64,000 bases of DNA, from contig QNGE01000956.1 in NCBI GenBank assembly GCA_008508345.1, positions 21,755 through 85,754 on the forward strand, read 5' to 3'. The notes beneath the pieces are model-generated. The model worked only from the letters and a program-made list of their open reading frames with translations, did no database searches and was not told where the DNA came from. Made by a program: the position numbers and the translations under genes. This document shows positions 26,490-38,006 of the stretch, piece after piece (position 1 is the first letter of the stretch; every line of letters begins with the position of its first letter). Origin of the DNA: Paragonimus westermani (taxonomy: Eukaryota; Platyhelminthes; Trematoda; Plagiorchiida; Troglotrematidae).

Positions 26490-26584
26490 TCTTTTTCCTT
26501 CTCTCTTTCTATATAGGGTTTGCTGTTTCTTCATGGTTGTGTGGCAGTTAAGCATTAGTGTGAACCACTGATGTATTGCTGTCT

Positions 26585-26615
<31 letters not shown>
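26490..26615 (+). repeat. Pyrimidine tract and (ATG/GAT)n array, possible LINE 3' tail
   Basis: A pyrimidine-rich run (CTTCTTTTTCCTTCTCTC) is followed by about 70 bases of ordinary sequence and a perfect ATG array at 26585-26615 (about ten units). Some LINE groups, notably RTE, end in short tandem repeats and not poly(A), so this could be the 3' end of an element whose body is lost. No LINE protein block was found upstream, so the assignment is only a suggestion; the microsatellite itself is certain. Confidence 0.5.
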
Positions 26616-26616
<1 letters not shown>

Positions 26617-28813
26617 TCTGGCGCTCTCTACCCTCTCTTTGTGGATGTATATTCCATTCTGTCCATGATTAATGTTATATCATACAATCTGGTCTTGAAT
26701 GAATTACTGTGTTACGCTACACGATTAATTAAAATCTGCAACAAACGGATTAGGTTCAGTGTTATAAAGAGACTGTGTAACTGACATTAGTGATTATTAG
26801 TATGTTGCGAATGGTAAGATGGAAAATTCATAGCAGGGTGGTTGATGCGAACAAGCAAGCTGGTTATTTCACTAGTGGAATCCCTATTCATTTTTTTTAC
26901 CGAAAAACTCTTGATGTTGCCGACCTGCGTTGGTTGAAATGTACAGTGATGCAGTTTGTCCTCGACGTTATGTTATTCTGAAGTTATTGTTCACTGTATG
27001 ACTGAGTGATTTACAATTTTCAGTTTTAAATAGTGTTCCACTGTCATCTGTCTGCCTGGCTCCAGTACACATTATTAGTGGATAGAGAAACAAAGACTAA
27101 CACCAAACCTGATCAACGTAATCCGAACTACCACACACAACCAGTACGTACCCAATCGAGTTCATTCAGGTCAAAGTAAATCGAACGTACGTCTTGTGTA
27201 ACTTAAGAAGTGAGGTTTCTCGTTTTTTTAAACATTCACATCTTCAGCAAATGGGGAAAAATTAACCAAGCGGGCTTATTTTTTAAAATAACAACAGTAG
27301 TAATAACAATACTCATGAATTTTGTGGAGAAGTTAGCGAACACTGACAATTGGTACTAATTTTACAAAAAATATGTTGATTCAGGTCCGTGGTTAATTCT
27401 AGAACAAAAAGGTTATGCTTTCACAAGAAGTGAGCTAAACGCGATTTTGCAACTAGCTGGTTGCAAGGGGAACTAGTGGACAATATGGAAATGGATTCAG
27501 AGCAGTGTGCGTGAAGTGGTTAACTATGCCAGGCAAGACTTAGTTGTTAAACAGTTTCGTACATTAAAAAATAATCCAAAACGACGTGATCAACGAACGC
27601 TTGGTGGAACTGCCGCTACAACATGTGTTTTATGAAACTAGTATAAAAGAAGTCCATAGACAACAAACCAGAATAAACAATTGATGAACACTATGTCCAC
27701 TGGGTATCCAACATACATTTACATCTGAGAGTTTGTTTATAGTACTGAACAAAGATAGGCGCATATACGCATGTAAACTTGGTGCCATGTTGCAACGGAA
27801 AAAACAGACCCACTGTGTTGGAACACGGCAGATAATCTGCTGATGAATCCACAGACATCGAGGCTCTGATTCGAAATACGTTTACAGATTTAGACGGTTA
27901 ATCTTGATGACACGAGCAAACTGTCTAGTGTTGGAAATGACAATACGTTGTGTAATAGTTGATGCCCAACTGTGGTTAATCCGATAATCCGTGGTTTGCA
28001 CACGCACATAAACAGACTGAGACAAAACATGTTCTATGGAGAGCCAGACGAGCACCAACAAATCGTTCGATACTGTTAATGAGGAAAGCAAGTTCATGAG
28101 GACGGGTTTTCGGCTTTTTGGGATTAGTTTCAGTAACAAAATGGCATCCGGCGCTTAACTTCACTCCCCCTTTCTCACCACTTGGCTAATCGACCTATTA
28201 ACGATTGTATATCACTCCCTACTGGAAATGTTGCTCACCCACTACTTTCCCAGGTTTGTTGTCAGGGTACTTTGAACTTTCGTCAAATCCTCGAAGAATC
28301 TATCCTGTTACAATGACATTCCCCATTAACAGTTCTTTCATTGTTTCTCAACACGTCAAAGCATGTGAACAACTTTTGGCAAAAAAAAATCCTTCGGACG
28401 CAATCCACCTGTTGTATTCGAATCTATCCACTTGTAGTTCTATATCTTCCAACAGATCTTTGTAACTTTATTCGCACGTCTTCGGTCTTGATGATCTTTC
28501 GTTACCTATTGTTTGACTCGATTTCTACAGAAACGCAATGTTCTCATTCTTGAAGTAACCACAAAACTAAGTCAATAGACATTTTTACAATTGATAATGA
28601 CTGCGGCCGATTTCCTTAAACTGTCCTTGGTATTTAAATGTTAGTCATTTGCAGTGTGAGTATTCAGAGAGGACAGAAGATTTACTCCTCAGGGTGTACG
28701 AAGCATTTTATTGACTCGATGTGATTTGTTCTGCAGACTAACTATAACAATAAATATGAAAATGGTTATCGGGGCGAATGTGAGATTCGGCGGATAAAAT
28801 GATTACTGACTAC
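26616..28813. other. No gene seen
   Basis: No coding block recognised. Overlapping frames at 28205-28553 plus are unremarkable in content. Confidence 0.4.
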
Positions 28814-28852
28814 GTGTATGTGTGTGTGTATGCCGTGTGTGTATGCCGTGTA
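28814..28852. repeat. Interrupted (GT)n array
   Basis: GTATGTGTGTGTGTATGCC followed by a second GTGTGTGTATGCC unit, just upstream of LINE fragment A. Confidence 0.7.
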
Positions 28853-28874
28853 GCACTTCATGTTGCTTTTCAGA

Positions 28875-29208
28875 AATCCAAAAAAATGGCGTTAAGGTTG
28901 AGTACCGGACGAACGGGCGTCTGTTGAATATTCGACGTTTCGGAGCCCCAACCTGGCAACAGACCTCAAGGATGTGCATGCTTCTGTTCGCAGATGACAG
29001 CGCATTGCTAGCACACAGCGAAGAAGAACTGCAACTTCTAGCTATAGCGTTTTTTCAGCCTTCTCCTGGTGGAGGTGCTGCTTGTGTACCTCCACCCAAA
29101 ATTCGCATCGCTAGAGACACTGTGAATGGCTGAGGAGATTTCTGTCAATTGGGTAGCAACTTGTCGACAGATCTGTCCGTGGACCGCGAGTTGAGAGCGC
29201 GTGTGGCG
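28875..29208 (+). mobile_element. LINE fragment A: reverse transcriptase active-site part
   Basis: The plus frame reads VKVEYRTNGRLLNIRRF, then MLLFADDSALLAHSEEELQ. This contains the FADD box (28987-28998), the Y/F-X-D-D catalytic motif of LINE reverse transcriptases. It aligns with LINE B (FSDDNALLVNSEEELQ at 29911). Further on, KIRIARDTVNG, a stop, then LSTDLSVDRELRARV match the downstream block of B in a shifted frame. The copy is 5'-truncated near 28875, has a frame disruption around 29040-29100 and a stop near 29131, and runs into a gap. It is a dead retrotransposon piece. Confidence 0.85.
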
Positions 29209-29268
29209 NNNNNNNNNNNNNNNNNNNNNNNNNNNNNNNNNNNNNNNNNNNNNNNNNNNNNNNNNNNN
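29209..29268. other. Assembly gap (60 N)
   Basis: The left flank corresponds to about 30170 in LINE B and the right flank to about 31125 in B. If A is colinear with B, roughly 950 bases belong here, far more than the 60 N shown. Either the gap is under-sized or A carries a deletion. Confidence 0.95.
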
Positions 29269-29590
29269 TGTATTACACTTCAAAAATCTTTCTTCTCAGT
29301 TTAGATCTCGTCATTGCAGCCTCTCTCTGTTTAGTTTCCGAGAGATAAGAGTTTCCTTTCCTTATTAGCCAATCAAGTGGCTAACCAGCATTGGCCGGCT
29401 GGACAGAAAGGCCCCACTGGCACACCTCCCGGTCTTATTCCTTCGGGTTTACATTGGATATGTGGTGTGTTGGTGGAACTGCAATTGGTGCAACGCAAGC
29501 CAATTGCAGTGATGGCTAAGCGCAGGCGTCCTTTGGCTTCGGTCACTGTGACAGGCTAATCCGAATCGGATGCCGCCAACCGTATTTTAA
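29269..29590 (+). mobile_element. LINE fragment A: 3' tail
   Basis: This aligns with 31125-31445 at the end of LINE B. Shared words include CTCTCTGT.TGTTTA/TTAGTTTCC, AGCTAATCAA-like, GGCTAACCAGCATT-like, TTATTCCTTCGG, GTGGTGTGT, GCCAATTGC and GTGATGG. It closes with ATCCGAATCGGATG.C.CCAACCG. The tail has many stops and is probably the element's 3' untranslated region. It ends where LINE B begins. Confidence 0.8.
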
Positions 29591-30360
29591 CAGACTCAGT
29601 CTCTTGGTAAGTTTGGATGTCCACGTAAGTTCGTCAATTCATCAGATTGTTGGATGTGAGCATGAAGACGAGGGTACACGCATGTGAATCTACCTCTGAT
29701 GATTTTGAATTTTTTATTAGCCTGAAACAGGGTTGTGTGCTAGCCTCAGTCCTAGTTAGTTCATATTTGGTTGTCATGGTAACGGTCGCTTTCCAGGACT
29801 ATGAGAAGGACGCCGTTGAGGTAGATTACGGGACGGTTTGGCACCTGCTGAATATCCGATGTTTAGATGCCTCATTCCGGTTACATATCTCAACAATGAG
29901 CATACTTTTGTTTTCAGATGATAATGCACTACTGGTAAACAGTGAAGAAGAACTGCAACGTCACTTGACGGTCTTTGTGTCGGCGGCATCCATGTTTGAA
30001 TTTCACATCAACACAGGTAAGACATTTTCGTTCTTTCAGCTGTTTCTGCACTTCCAACCAAGATTCGTGTCTGTGGAGACGTTGACGGTAACTGCGCGAA
30101 TTTTTGCCACTTGCGTAGCACCATGTCCACCGATATGTCTGTGGACTACGAGTTTAGAACTCGTGTGGTGAAGGCTAATGTTGCATTCAAACGTTTCGAA
30201 AGACGTGTTTGGAAGAACCACAGCCTGAAGTCGTGCACTAAGCTATGTGTCTGCCACTTATTGGTGCTGTCTATACTTCCATACCGCAGTGAAACTTGGT
30301 CACTTTATCAGCGGAACGTGAGCTATCTGACCCGCTTCCACGTACAATGTCTGAGGTGAT
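29591..30360 (+). mobile_element. LINE fragment B: reverse transcriptase, frameshifted
   Basis: The first readable block is LGKFGCPRKFVNSSD (from about 29608), a conserved RT block. A frame change near 29655 then leads to SLKQGCVLAS (29725-29754; RT block with the conserved QGC) and LLFSDDNALLVNSEEELQ. The catalytic box is FSDD at 29911-29922, where most relatives have F/Y-A-D-D. A second frame change near 30015-30110 leads to STMSTDMSVDYEFRTRVVKA and then FERRVWKNHSL, LSILPYRSETWSLYQR and LTRFHVQCLR followed by a TGA. At least two frameshifts make this a pseudogene. It abuts LINE A tail-to-head with no host sequence visible between. Confidence 0.88.
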
Positions 30361-30845
30361 CGGACATGGTTGGGAACACTGAGATACTATGGCGTGCGGA
30401 CATGACAGAATAGGGGCCTTGCTGTTGCTGAATCAGCTTAGTTGACTAAACCACGTCCGCCGAATGGGTGACGACCGTAATCCAAAGCAACCACTGTGTG
30501 GACAAGTGAAATCATGTGGGCGAAATCCTGGCGGTCAAAAGCGGAGATAACAGGATGCTATGCAAATAAGTCTTCCACGTTGTACTATTGATTCTAGTTG
30601 TTGGGATGACCTAACGGTAAGTTGGACGACCTAGAGGCATACGCTTCGAACGGGCGTCCCCGAGTTCACCGAGCAGTTATTGTGCCGCCGAGAACGAAAT
30701 GGCGAGGTACACAAGGGAACCATCGGTGTGGTAGGTCGTGATGACATGACCATACGGTGTTGCGACGTGTGCGGCTGCAAATGCACAGGCCTTTGGGGAC
30801 TAATAGGTCACCAGCGTACTCACAGTGTACCGTCGGCAAAGAGAT
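30361..30845 (+). mobile_element. LINE fragment B: C-terminal region with C2H2 zinc knuckle
   Basis: Coding traces continue after the stop in several frames: CGRNPGGQKRR, then SSCWDDLTVSW, and finally CDVCGCKCTGLWGLIGHQRTH at 30761-30823. The last is a textbook C-X2-C-X12-H-X3-H finger. A C-terminal zinc finger or knuckle is known from several LINE groups and is thought to help bind nucleic acid. Stops between the blocks show that the copy is dead, but the finger itself is unbroken. Confidence 0.75.
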
Positions 30846-31460
30846 GACGTGTAGGTTAGGCTCAGGTCAGGTAGTTCATATCAGTATATCCATTCTATTT
30901 CTGATAAAGATTGCAGTGGCCAAGAAAATGGTCATGCGCCAACTAATCCGCTCCTCTTTTCCAAAACTTGAGTGTATACGGTCTTCAACCTATTCTTTTT
31001 ATCCGCCTTATTGGTGTATTGTATGATGAGTGGTTCGTGTGGTCCTTTCGAACTCAAATCTGAATTTTGCTTTTCATCCTTGCCTTCTGCAGATTGCATT
31101 AACATGCACTTCTGGACTGAAATGCATATTTCATTACATTTTGCGTATCCTTCTCGGTGTAGATTTTGTCACTGTAGTCTCTCTGTCTGTTTATTCTCCA
31201 AGAGTTAAGGGTTTCGTTTTCGTGCTAGCTAATCAATTGGCTGACCAGCATTTGCCGGTCGGACAAAAAGTCCTCACTCACACACACCTACGAGCTTTAT
31301 TCCTTCGGATTTACCCTGGACAGGTGGTGTGTACATGGAACCGCAAGTGATGCGGCTCATGCCAATTGCGGTGATGGTTAAGCGTACGCGCCCTTTGGCT
31401 TTGGTCACTGTGAGAGACTGATCCGAATCGGATGTCACCAACCGATAAGTCTCAGTAGCT
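30846..31460 (+). mobile_element. LINE fragment B: 3' untranslated region
   Basis: Non-coding tail of B, defined by its similarity to the tail of A (29269-29590) and to C (32798-33180). It ends near ATCCGAATCGGATGTCACCAACCG at about 31443. No poly(A) or clear microsatellite tail follows. Confidence 0.7.
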
Positions 31461-31975
31461 GCTCCAAATCACGATTCTGATCATTTCCATCACACAACCC
31501 TGACCTTCACTTTCAAATGACTATGATAACACTCAGACCAGCTGGCCCGTAATCAAATGAATTCACTACTTGGAACGTCACTGTATAACTGTTGGCAGTC
31601 ATACAGTTGGCAATTTCTCAATTGGCCGATCTTCCAACTCACTTCACTTGTTTTCAGGCAACCTAAGATTCAACCATCGTAAACTGGTCTCGGTCAACAA
31701 TTTGTTACCCTTATTTTAGTTACTTAACACTGGTAACCATTGCTTTGAAACCATGGTTTCTCTGGATGCACTCCATTACTGACATACGGAAAACTACCGA
31801 TTATATACTGTGAGCTTGTAACAACAAGAACGTCAAATACACACGTTGTATTCTACAGAATTCTTACTCGCAAAATAACTAGTGTTGTGAACCGAGAAGG
31901 CGGATGGCACACAAGTTGTTTATTTAGGAAACCAATGCACAACTCAAGCGTCTCAACGGGACTACGAACAGAAAC
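31461..31975. other. No gene seen between LINE B and C
   Basis: AT-rich host-like sequence without known blocks. It ends at a single N (31976), directly after which LINE C begins in mid-element. Confidence 0.5.
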
Positions 31976-31976
31976 N

Positions 31977-33180
31977 TTTTCGTTCTTTCAGCTGTTTCTG
32001 CACTTCCAACCAAGATTCGTGTCTGTGGAGACGTTGACGGTAACTGCGCGAATTTTTGCCACTTGCGTAGCACCATGTCCACCGATATGTCTGTGGACTA
32101 CGAGTTTAGAACTCGTGTGGTGAAGGCTAATGTTGCATTCAAACGTTTCGAAAGACGTGTTTGGAAGAACCACAGCCTGAAGTCGTGCACTAAGCTATGT
32201 GTCTGCCACTTATTGGTGCTGTCTATACTTCCATACCGCAGTGAAACTTGGTCACTTTATCAGCGGAACGTGAGCTATCTGACCCGCTTCCACGTACAAT
32301 GTCTGAGGTGATCGGACATGGTTGGGAACACTGAGATACTATGGCGTGCGGACATGACAGAATAGGGGCCTTGCTGTTGCTGAATCAGCTTAGTTGACTA
32401 AACCACGTCCGCCGAATGGGTGACGACCGTAATCCAAAGCAACCACTGTGTGGACAAGTGAAATCATGTGGGCGAAATCCTGGCGGTCAAAAGCGGAGAT
32501 AACAGGATGCTATGCAAATAAGTCTTCCACGTTGTACTATTGATTCTAGTTGTTGGGATGACCTAACGGTAAGTTGGACGACCTAGAGGCATACGCTTCG
32601 AACGGGCGTCCCCGAGTTCACCGAGCAGTTATTGTGCCGCCGAGAACGAAATGGCGAGGTACACAAGGGAACCATCGGTGTGGTAGGTCGTGATGACATG
32701 ACCATACGGTGTTGCGACGTGTGCGGCTGCAAATGCACAGGCCTTTGGGGACTAATAGGTCACCAGCGTACTCACAGTGTACCGTCGGCAAAGAGATGAC
32801 GTGTAGGTTAGGCTCAGGTCAGGTAGTTCATATCAGTATATCCATTCTATTTCTGATAAAGATTGCAGTGGCCAAGAAAATGGTCATGCGCCAACTAATC
32901 CGCTCCTCTTTTCCAAAACTTGAGTGTATACGGTCTTCAACCTATTCTTTTTATCCGCCTTATTGGTGTATTGTATGATGAGTGGTTCGTGTGGTCCTTT
33001 CGGACTCAAATCATCCTTGCCTTCTGCAGATTGCATTAACATGCACTCCTGGACTGAAATGCATATTTCATTACATCTTGCGTATCCTTCTCGGTGTAGA
33101 TTTTGTCACTGCAGTCTCTCTGTCTGTTTATTCTCCAAGAGATAAGGGTTTCGTTTTCGTGCTAGCTAATCAATTAGCTG
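31977..33180 (+). mobile_element. LINE fragment C: near-exact duplicate of part of B
   Basis: 31977-33002 appears identical to 30025-31050 (1,026 bases, constant offset 1,952), including the same frameshifts, the same TGA after VQCLR and the same C2H2 finger (32713-32775). From 33003 the copies suddenly differ: a 15-base deletion in C and about six substitutions in 190 bases. Similarity then stops near 33180, so C lacks the last 200 bases of tail. C starts in the middle of the RT gene right after a lone N. An assembly join is therefore at least as likely as a real second copy. Confidence 0.85.
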
Positions 33181-36100
33181 GTGCGACGGTCTATCCTCAC
33201 TACACTAGTATCGCACACTTTCATACTACACAATGTTGCTGCAATCCAATTTTAGAAAGTTCCAGACTTTTCTAGTCCGGTGCATTTTTGAACTTGCGCA
33301 AAATTTCCAACTGCTCACCAGCAAGTGGTATACAAAAAAGGGTCGAAGTCACATAAAAGAAATCTTAACACACTGACAAAATAGCCATTAGAACGTGAAT
33401 ATGAGGTATCAAGATGGACAACGGTTGCAAACGTCCTCATAGAAGCGGTTGGAGATAAAAACAGGTAATTCCATCACTTTCAATCATAACTTGAATGTGA
33501 TTGTTCATTTTTCGTGGTCCTTGAACGCATTGTAGAGTCATCCGTGCTTCAGTTTTATGATCATTTCAAGAAAAGAAGGTTTGATTTGCAAAGGAATTTA
33601 GTTAAATAAGGAATAACAGAAGAGTATGAACAAATAGATGCTGGCACCGAGATTTGATGGGAGATGTAAAATACATTTGTTGATATTTGAACAGAAGGAG
33701 TGGGTTATGTCAGACACCATTTTACTGGGAAATATTTGCATATTGTAACAATACAATCAACAGACTGTTCCATGAGGAATGCTACTGCAATAGGACGGAT
33801 GTTTTAGGGATCGTATAAAAAGTAGCCTTTTAGTAACAAATCGAGGTAGAAACAGATGAACATTACGTCCAGTGGGGGAACACACAAGCTCTAATAGATT
33901 AACTAACAAAGTGATGTGGGAAAAGAGTGAGAAGTTGAGTACCGTACATCAAACGAAAATCTCGGCAAAATGAACGGACCATGTCATATTGTTAATCAAA
34001 GTAAACCCTATATACATAAAGGAAGGAAGTCGAGCCAAAAGTTCATTACGTAAAAGAACGGATGCGAATGGGGTCGGGAGGCTTTTTCTTAGTGGATTCT
34101 TTTCACGAACTAAAACAAAAGGTCAACACGATTGGATCTGCTAGGAGGCAAACTGGTGACTGTGATCAACTTGCTAACTCAGATGAATTGTCCAGCAGGG
34201 CGGGAGAAAATCTTCTTGAGTGTTTCGTGCCCTAACACTACATCATGTGCATAGTTTAGTACAAATGAGTTCTGTCAAGTACTTCCTTATTCCGCAGTCG
34301 ATCCGGCATATTTTGTTTGAATGGTACAGATGGATAATGGCTACAGTATAGGGACACAATGATGGAAATGACGATAACTACATAAGGTAAGGAATAGGTT
34401 TTTTCAATAGCATTTGCTGATTCTCACTAGACCCATCTGCCATCAGCCGTTATGCCGCTCGGTTTTGCTACATATCGATCCACTTTGTGGTCTTCTATCA
34501 GAGGAAACGAACGTTTTTGGGAACCAATGCGCTTGCCGCAACCTTAGTTTAGGACATAGATATTATACACGATGAATAACCAAAGTAACCTGGTCAGCTT
34601 TAATGAAACCGGAATAAAAATGAGTGGGTAAGAAACGGGCTAAATGATAATTGAAAGAAAACCACAAAATTATTGGTAGAAACTGTCGTGAATTTACTTT
34701 GGTGGCTAAAAACGTAATGGTGTTGGAAGATAGAAATGTTTATCCTCCTGAGACCCTAGATCCCTTTAGAAAAGGTGCAGATTCAACAGAAACTGAAAGC
34801 GTTTAAATACAACTGATTCTGCATTAGATGGGTTACGAAGAAAAGAGAAATCAGTGAACATGTTCAACTTTACAAGTTCTGGACTGTGAATGAGAACAAA
34901 TAGAAGGAAGTAAACGGACAAGCACACAGAACGTTTTTGCATGTCAGACGTACAACAAGCGTACTTCAACATGCAGCAAACAATGACAAGTAAGCAGTCG
35001 ACCTGTCTTCATGATGGTCGAACTTTCTGAAGGCATCGTTCAATCTTCAGAATCTGTGTGTCAAGTTGGTGTTCAGTTTTATCTGTGGGTCACGCTGTTA
35101 CAGCAGATGGTAGTTAGCTGCACCAGTGTGAAAATGCTCGGACGTTGAGAGTGAGCTCCATGACAATCATTCTTCTTATAGGATGTATCTTTAGTGTGGT
35201 TCTTCCGATTATCGACTGATTACGCCATGAGTTCATCTGAGGGTTCCAGTAGGACCCTGAAATATATCCTCGTTATCTTGTTGTATCAGTGAACCGATTA
35301 AAAAGTCACAGACCCATCAGGTTAACAGAGATCCAGAACGTTGAGGTTTCGATGTTCTCACATCAATCATTAGCACCAATAAGAACCAAAACCGAGGAAC
35401 GACATCTTGTAGATGAACCGATAATGAAGTCGATACCTAGATCTCTGTGCCACGTATAACTAGACTTGTCGTCATAACCACCTGCCATACCTGTCTTGTT
35501 TAATATTTAATCGGTTGAACCTCATTAGCCATTCATTGTGAACGTGCCGTCCGAAAAATGTGTCAACAAAAAGCTAGCTTCTCTACCAACTTTGACAGTT
35601 GTAACTTGAAATAGTTAAAATCACACAGTTCTCGTTGCAAATTCTATTGAAGGTCTAATCATTGATTATTTCTGGATTCTTTTCCACTAACCAAACTCAA
35701 CTAAGATATTATAATAGTTACACAGTGCGCCAGAGAACAACAACTGGTCAACTAGCGACTCGGAACAATTCAACTCGGCTAAGAACCTGTGGCTACCTTA
35801 TTGCTTTCAAATTCATTGTCAAAAAACTACACAACATATGACGGGAATTCTGGCAGAAATAAGGTTTTATAATATTAGTCCGAATTCAACACCCAACGAC
35901 TAGCTTCATTCTTATTTGGGGCCATCAGACAGTCATTTTACGAACAAGGATGCGGACCAAACACTTACTCCACAGTTAAGATGATTTTTGCTCGATGATA
36001 CAGTCTGTCAGCATGTTAGTTATGAGTAGACAAGAGGCCATAAGTAAGCAAAATTATCAACAAATTTTGTTGACCTACACAGCCGGAGATCACACAATCG

Positions 36101-37960
36101 CTGATGCACTCCTTGATTCTCGCTGTTCGTTAACCTGCAAGGTTGGGCAAAACAGACAAAGAGGGTCAGCTAAAATTGTCTACTAGGAGTGGGTTAGGCA
36201 TGAGATATCGTAGCTCTGTCTTCCAGTAATTATCTTCAGAACTAATCAACACCCTGTAAAACTAGGAAGGTCACGAGACTCATCATCAACATATATGGAA
36301 AGCTATAGCGATACACTTCAAGAGTGCAGCAACACAGCTTATTTATTACAGGTTGCACGATTTCCATCCTATACCTATTTTGCACTATGTGGAAAGTATT
36401 CAGATCCTCCGGTCTAACCGAAATTTAACTTATCTCAAACACATGGAAACCGTCCCTCGTAACACTACACATTCTACTTGGATGATATGGCAAGAAGAAC
36501 CGAGGAACCATTTGTTATATGAGACGAGTTTTAAGGCACATTTTCGTTCTCTTCCACAGAATCGGATCCTAAATTAAGTTGTTAAGATCAGCCTGAATTA
36601 ATTTGCGAATCCTAATCGATGTTGCCCGCTATCGAAACCAGTTACAGATAAGATTGAAAGTCGGTAACAAATTCCATTGGATGATCGTTGGGTCTACTGG
36701 GTGACTGGCATTAGTGATGAGAGGTATGGTGATGAGAGATGAGGCGTTAAGGCACTGAATTGTTCGTGCTTCACAACTTATGAAAGAGGTAAAGAGGTCG
36801 ACCATCGGTTCTCAAATTCAAAGTGGAAAATAATGCCCAGCTAACCCTAGCTACATTGAACTCGTCCATAACAGGAAGGCGATAGAAGGTCCGCAGTCTC
36901 ACGAACAGGTTACCAGAGGTGCTACACAAGAGAGAAAGATTAACAGCAACCGTGATGAGGTTGCCTTTACTGTGCCTTGCTAATCAGTAGCTGCAGTGCA
37001 TCACACTCTGCAGACGAACTGAATTTCCTAATGACGCATGGTGACACAATCTTGGGAAGAGCCAGCTGAGATAAGTGAGGCTCCGTAGAAAGTCAGTTTC
37101 TTGTCAGTGGTTTCAAATGTGAGCCAGGCTTTCGTGAACGCTAATGTATGAGGCTTATGCTAATAAGCTAACTGTCAGAGTTAACATAATTCACCGACTG
37201 GACTTGGACAGTTCACATACATGCAGTCAAAAGCAACTCCCTCAACTGTTTTTGCAGGACGAAAACAGGGTACAAGATACAGCTTGAGAGGTGGGACCCA
37301 ATAATTGGGAACGTTTTGGAGATAGCGGATGATTCGGACCCGGCTTATTCCACAGAGTAAGTCTGTACGTTTGCTTTTGTTTTTCTGAATACACATCCGT
37401 ATCCCTACAGGTGATCAGCAAGCACGTTTTGTAATGCAACTCGTTGCGTCCGTTCGTTTCACATTCTGTATCTTGGAAGGATGATTGTAAAGTTCCATTC
37501 TGTGAAGATTAGGCTACCTCTTCTAGTGAGGACGGGACCTCAAAGAAGATAGTTTACGGCCACTCACAAAATTCTTCTGTGGAACAGACGAGAGAGATAC
37601 CTTTTGGTTCGTCGGGAGTGACCTCAACAAGTTTCGTCGGTTTTGAATTGAATTTCCAATTACTTTCAACTGACGAGTATTCAGTAAAGGGGTATATAGA
37701 CAACCAGTGCAAAAAAGTGAACACGCGTGACTAAGTGTAGCTACTGGAGAACGAGATCCGTTGAGGAAAATTCATATCTGGTCCGCGATCACTAAATCCG
37801 TTTACGTCATAGTGTAAATGAATAGATATCTCCTAAACTTCTCATCTGAGATCCTGGCATGTGACCAATGTTTGGCTTTTCCAATTTACCGTTGCATGTT
37901 TATTAGCAAACACTGGGAAAACAATGATCGTTTGATAGCTTCTGATCAGTTGGTTGATGG
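33181..37960. other. No gene seen
   Basis: Long AT-rich stretch with few open frames (longest near 74 codons). No repeat partner elsewhere in the window was noticed. Confidence 0.45.
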
Positions 37961-38006
37961 CGATGCAGATGATGATGACGACGAAGACGATGATGAAGAT
38001 AATGAT
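37961..38006. repeat. Imperfect GAT/GAC/GAA trinucleotide repeat
   Basis: A run of GAT, GAC and GAA triplets. It lies in a short open frame and would encode an acidic tract, but no other part of that frame looks like a gene, so it is read as a decaying microsatellite. Confidence 0.7.
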
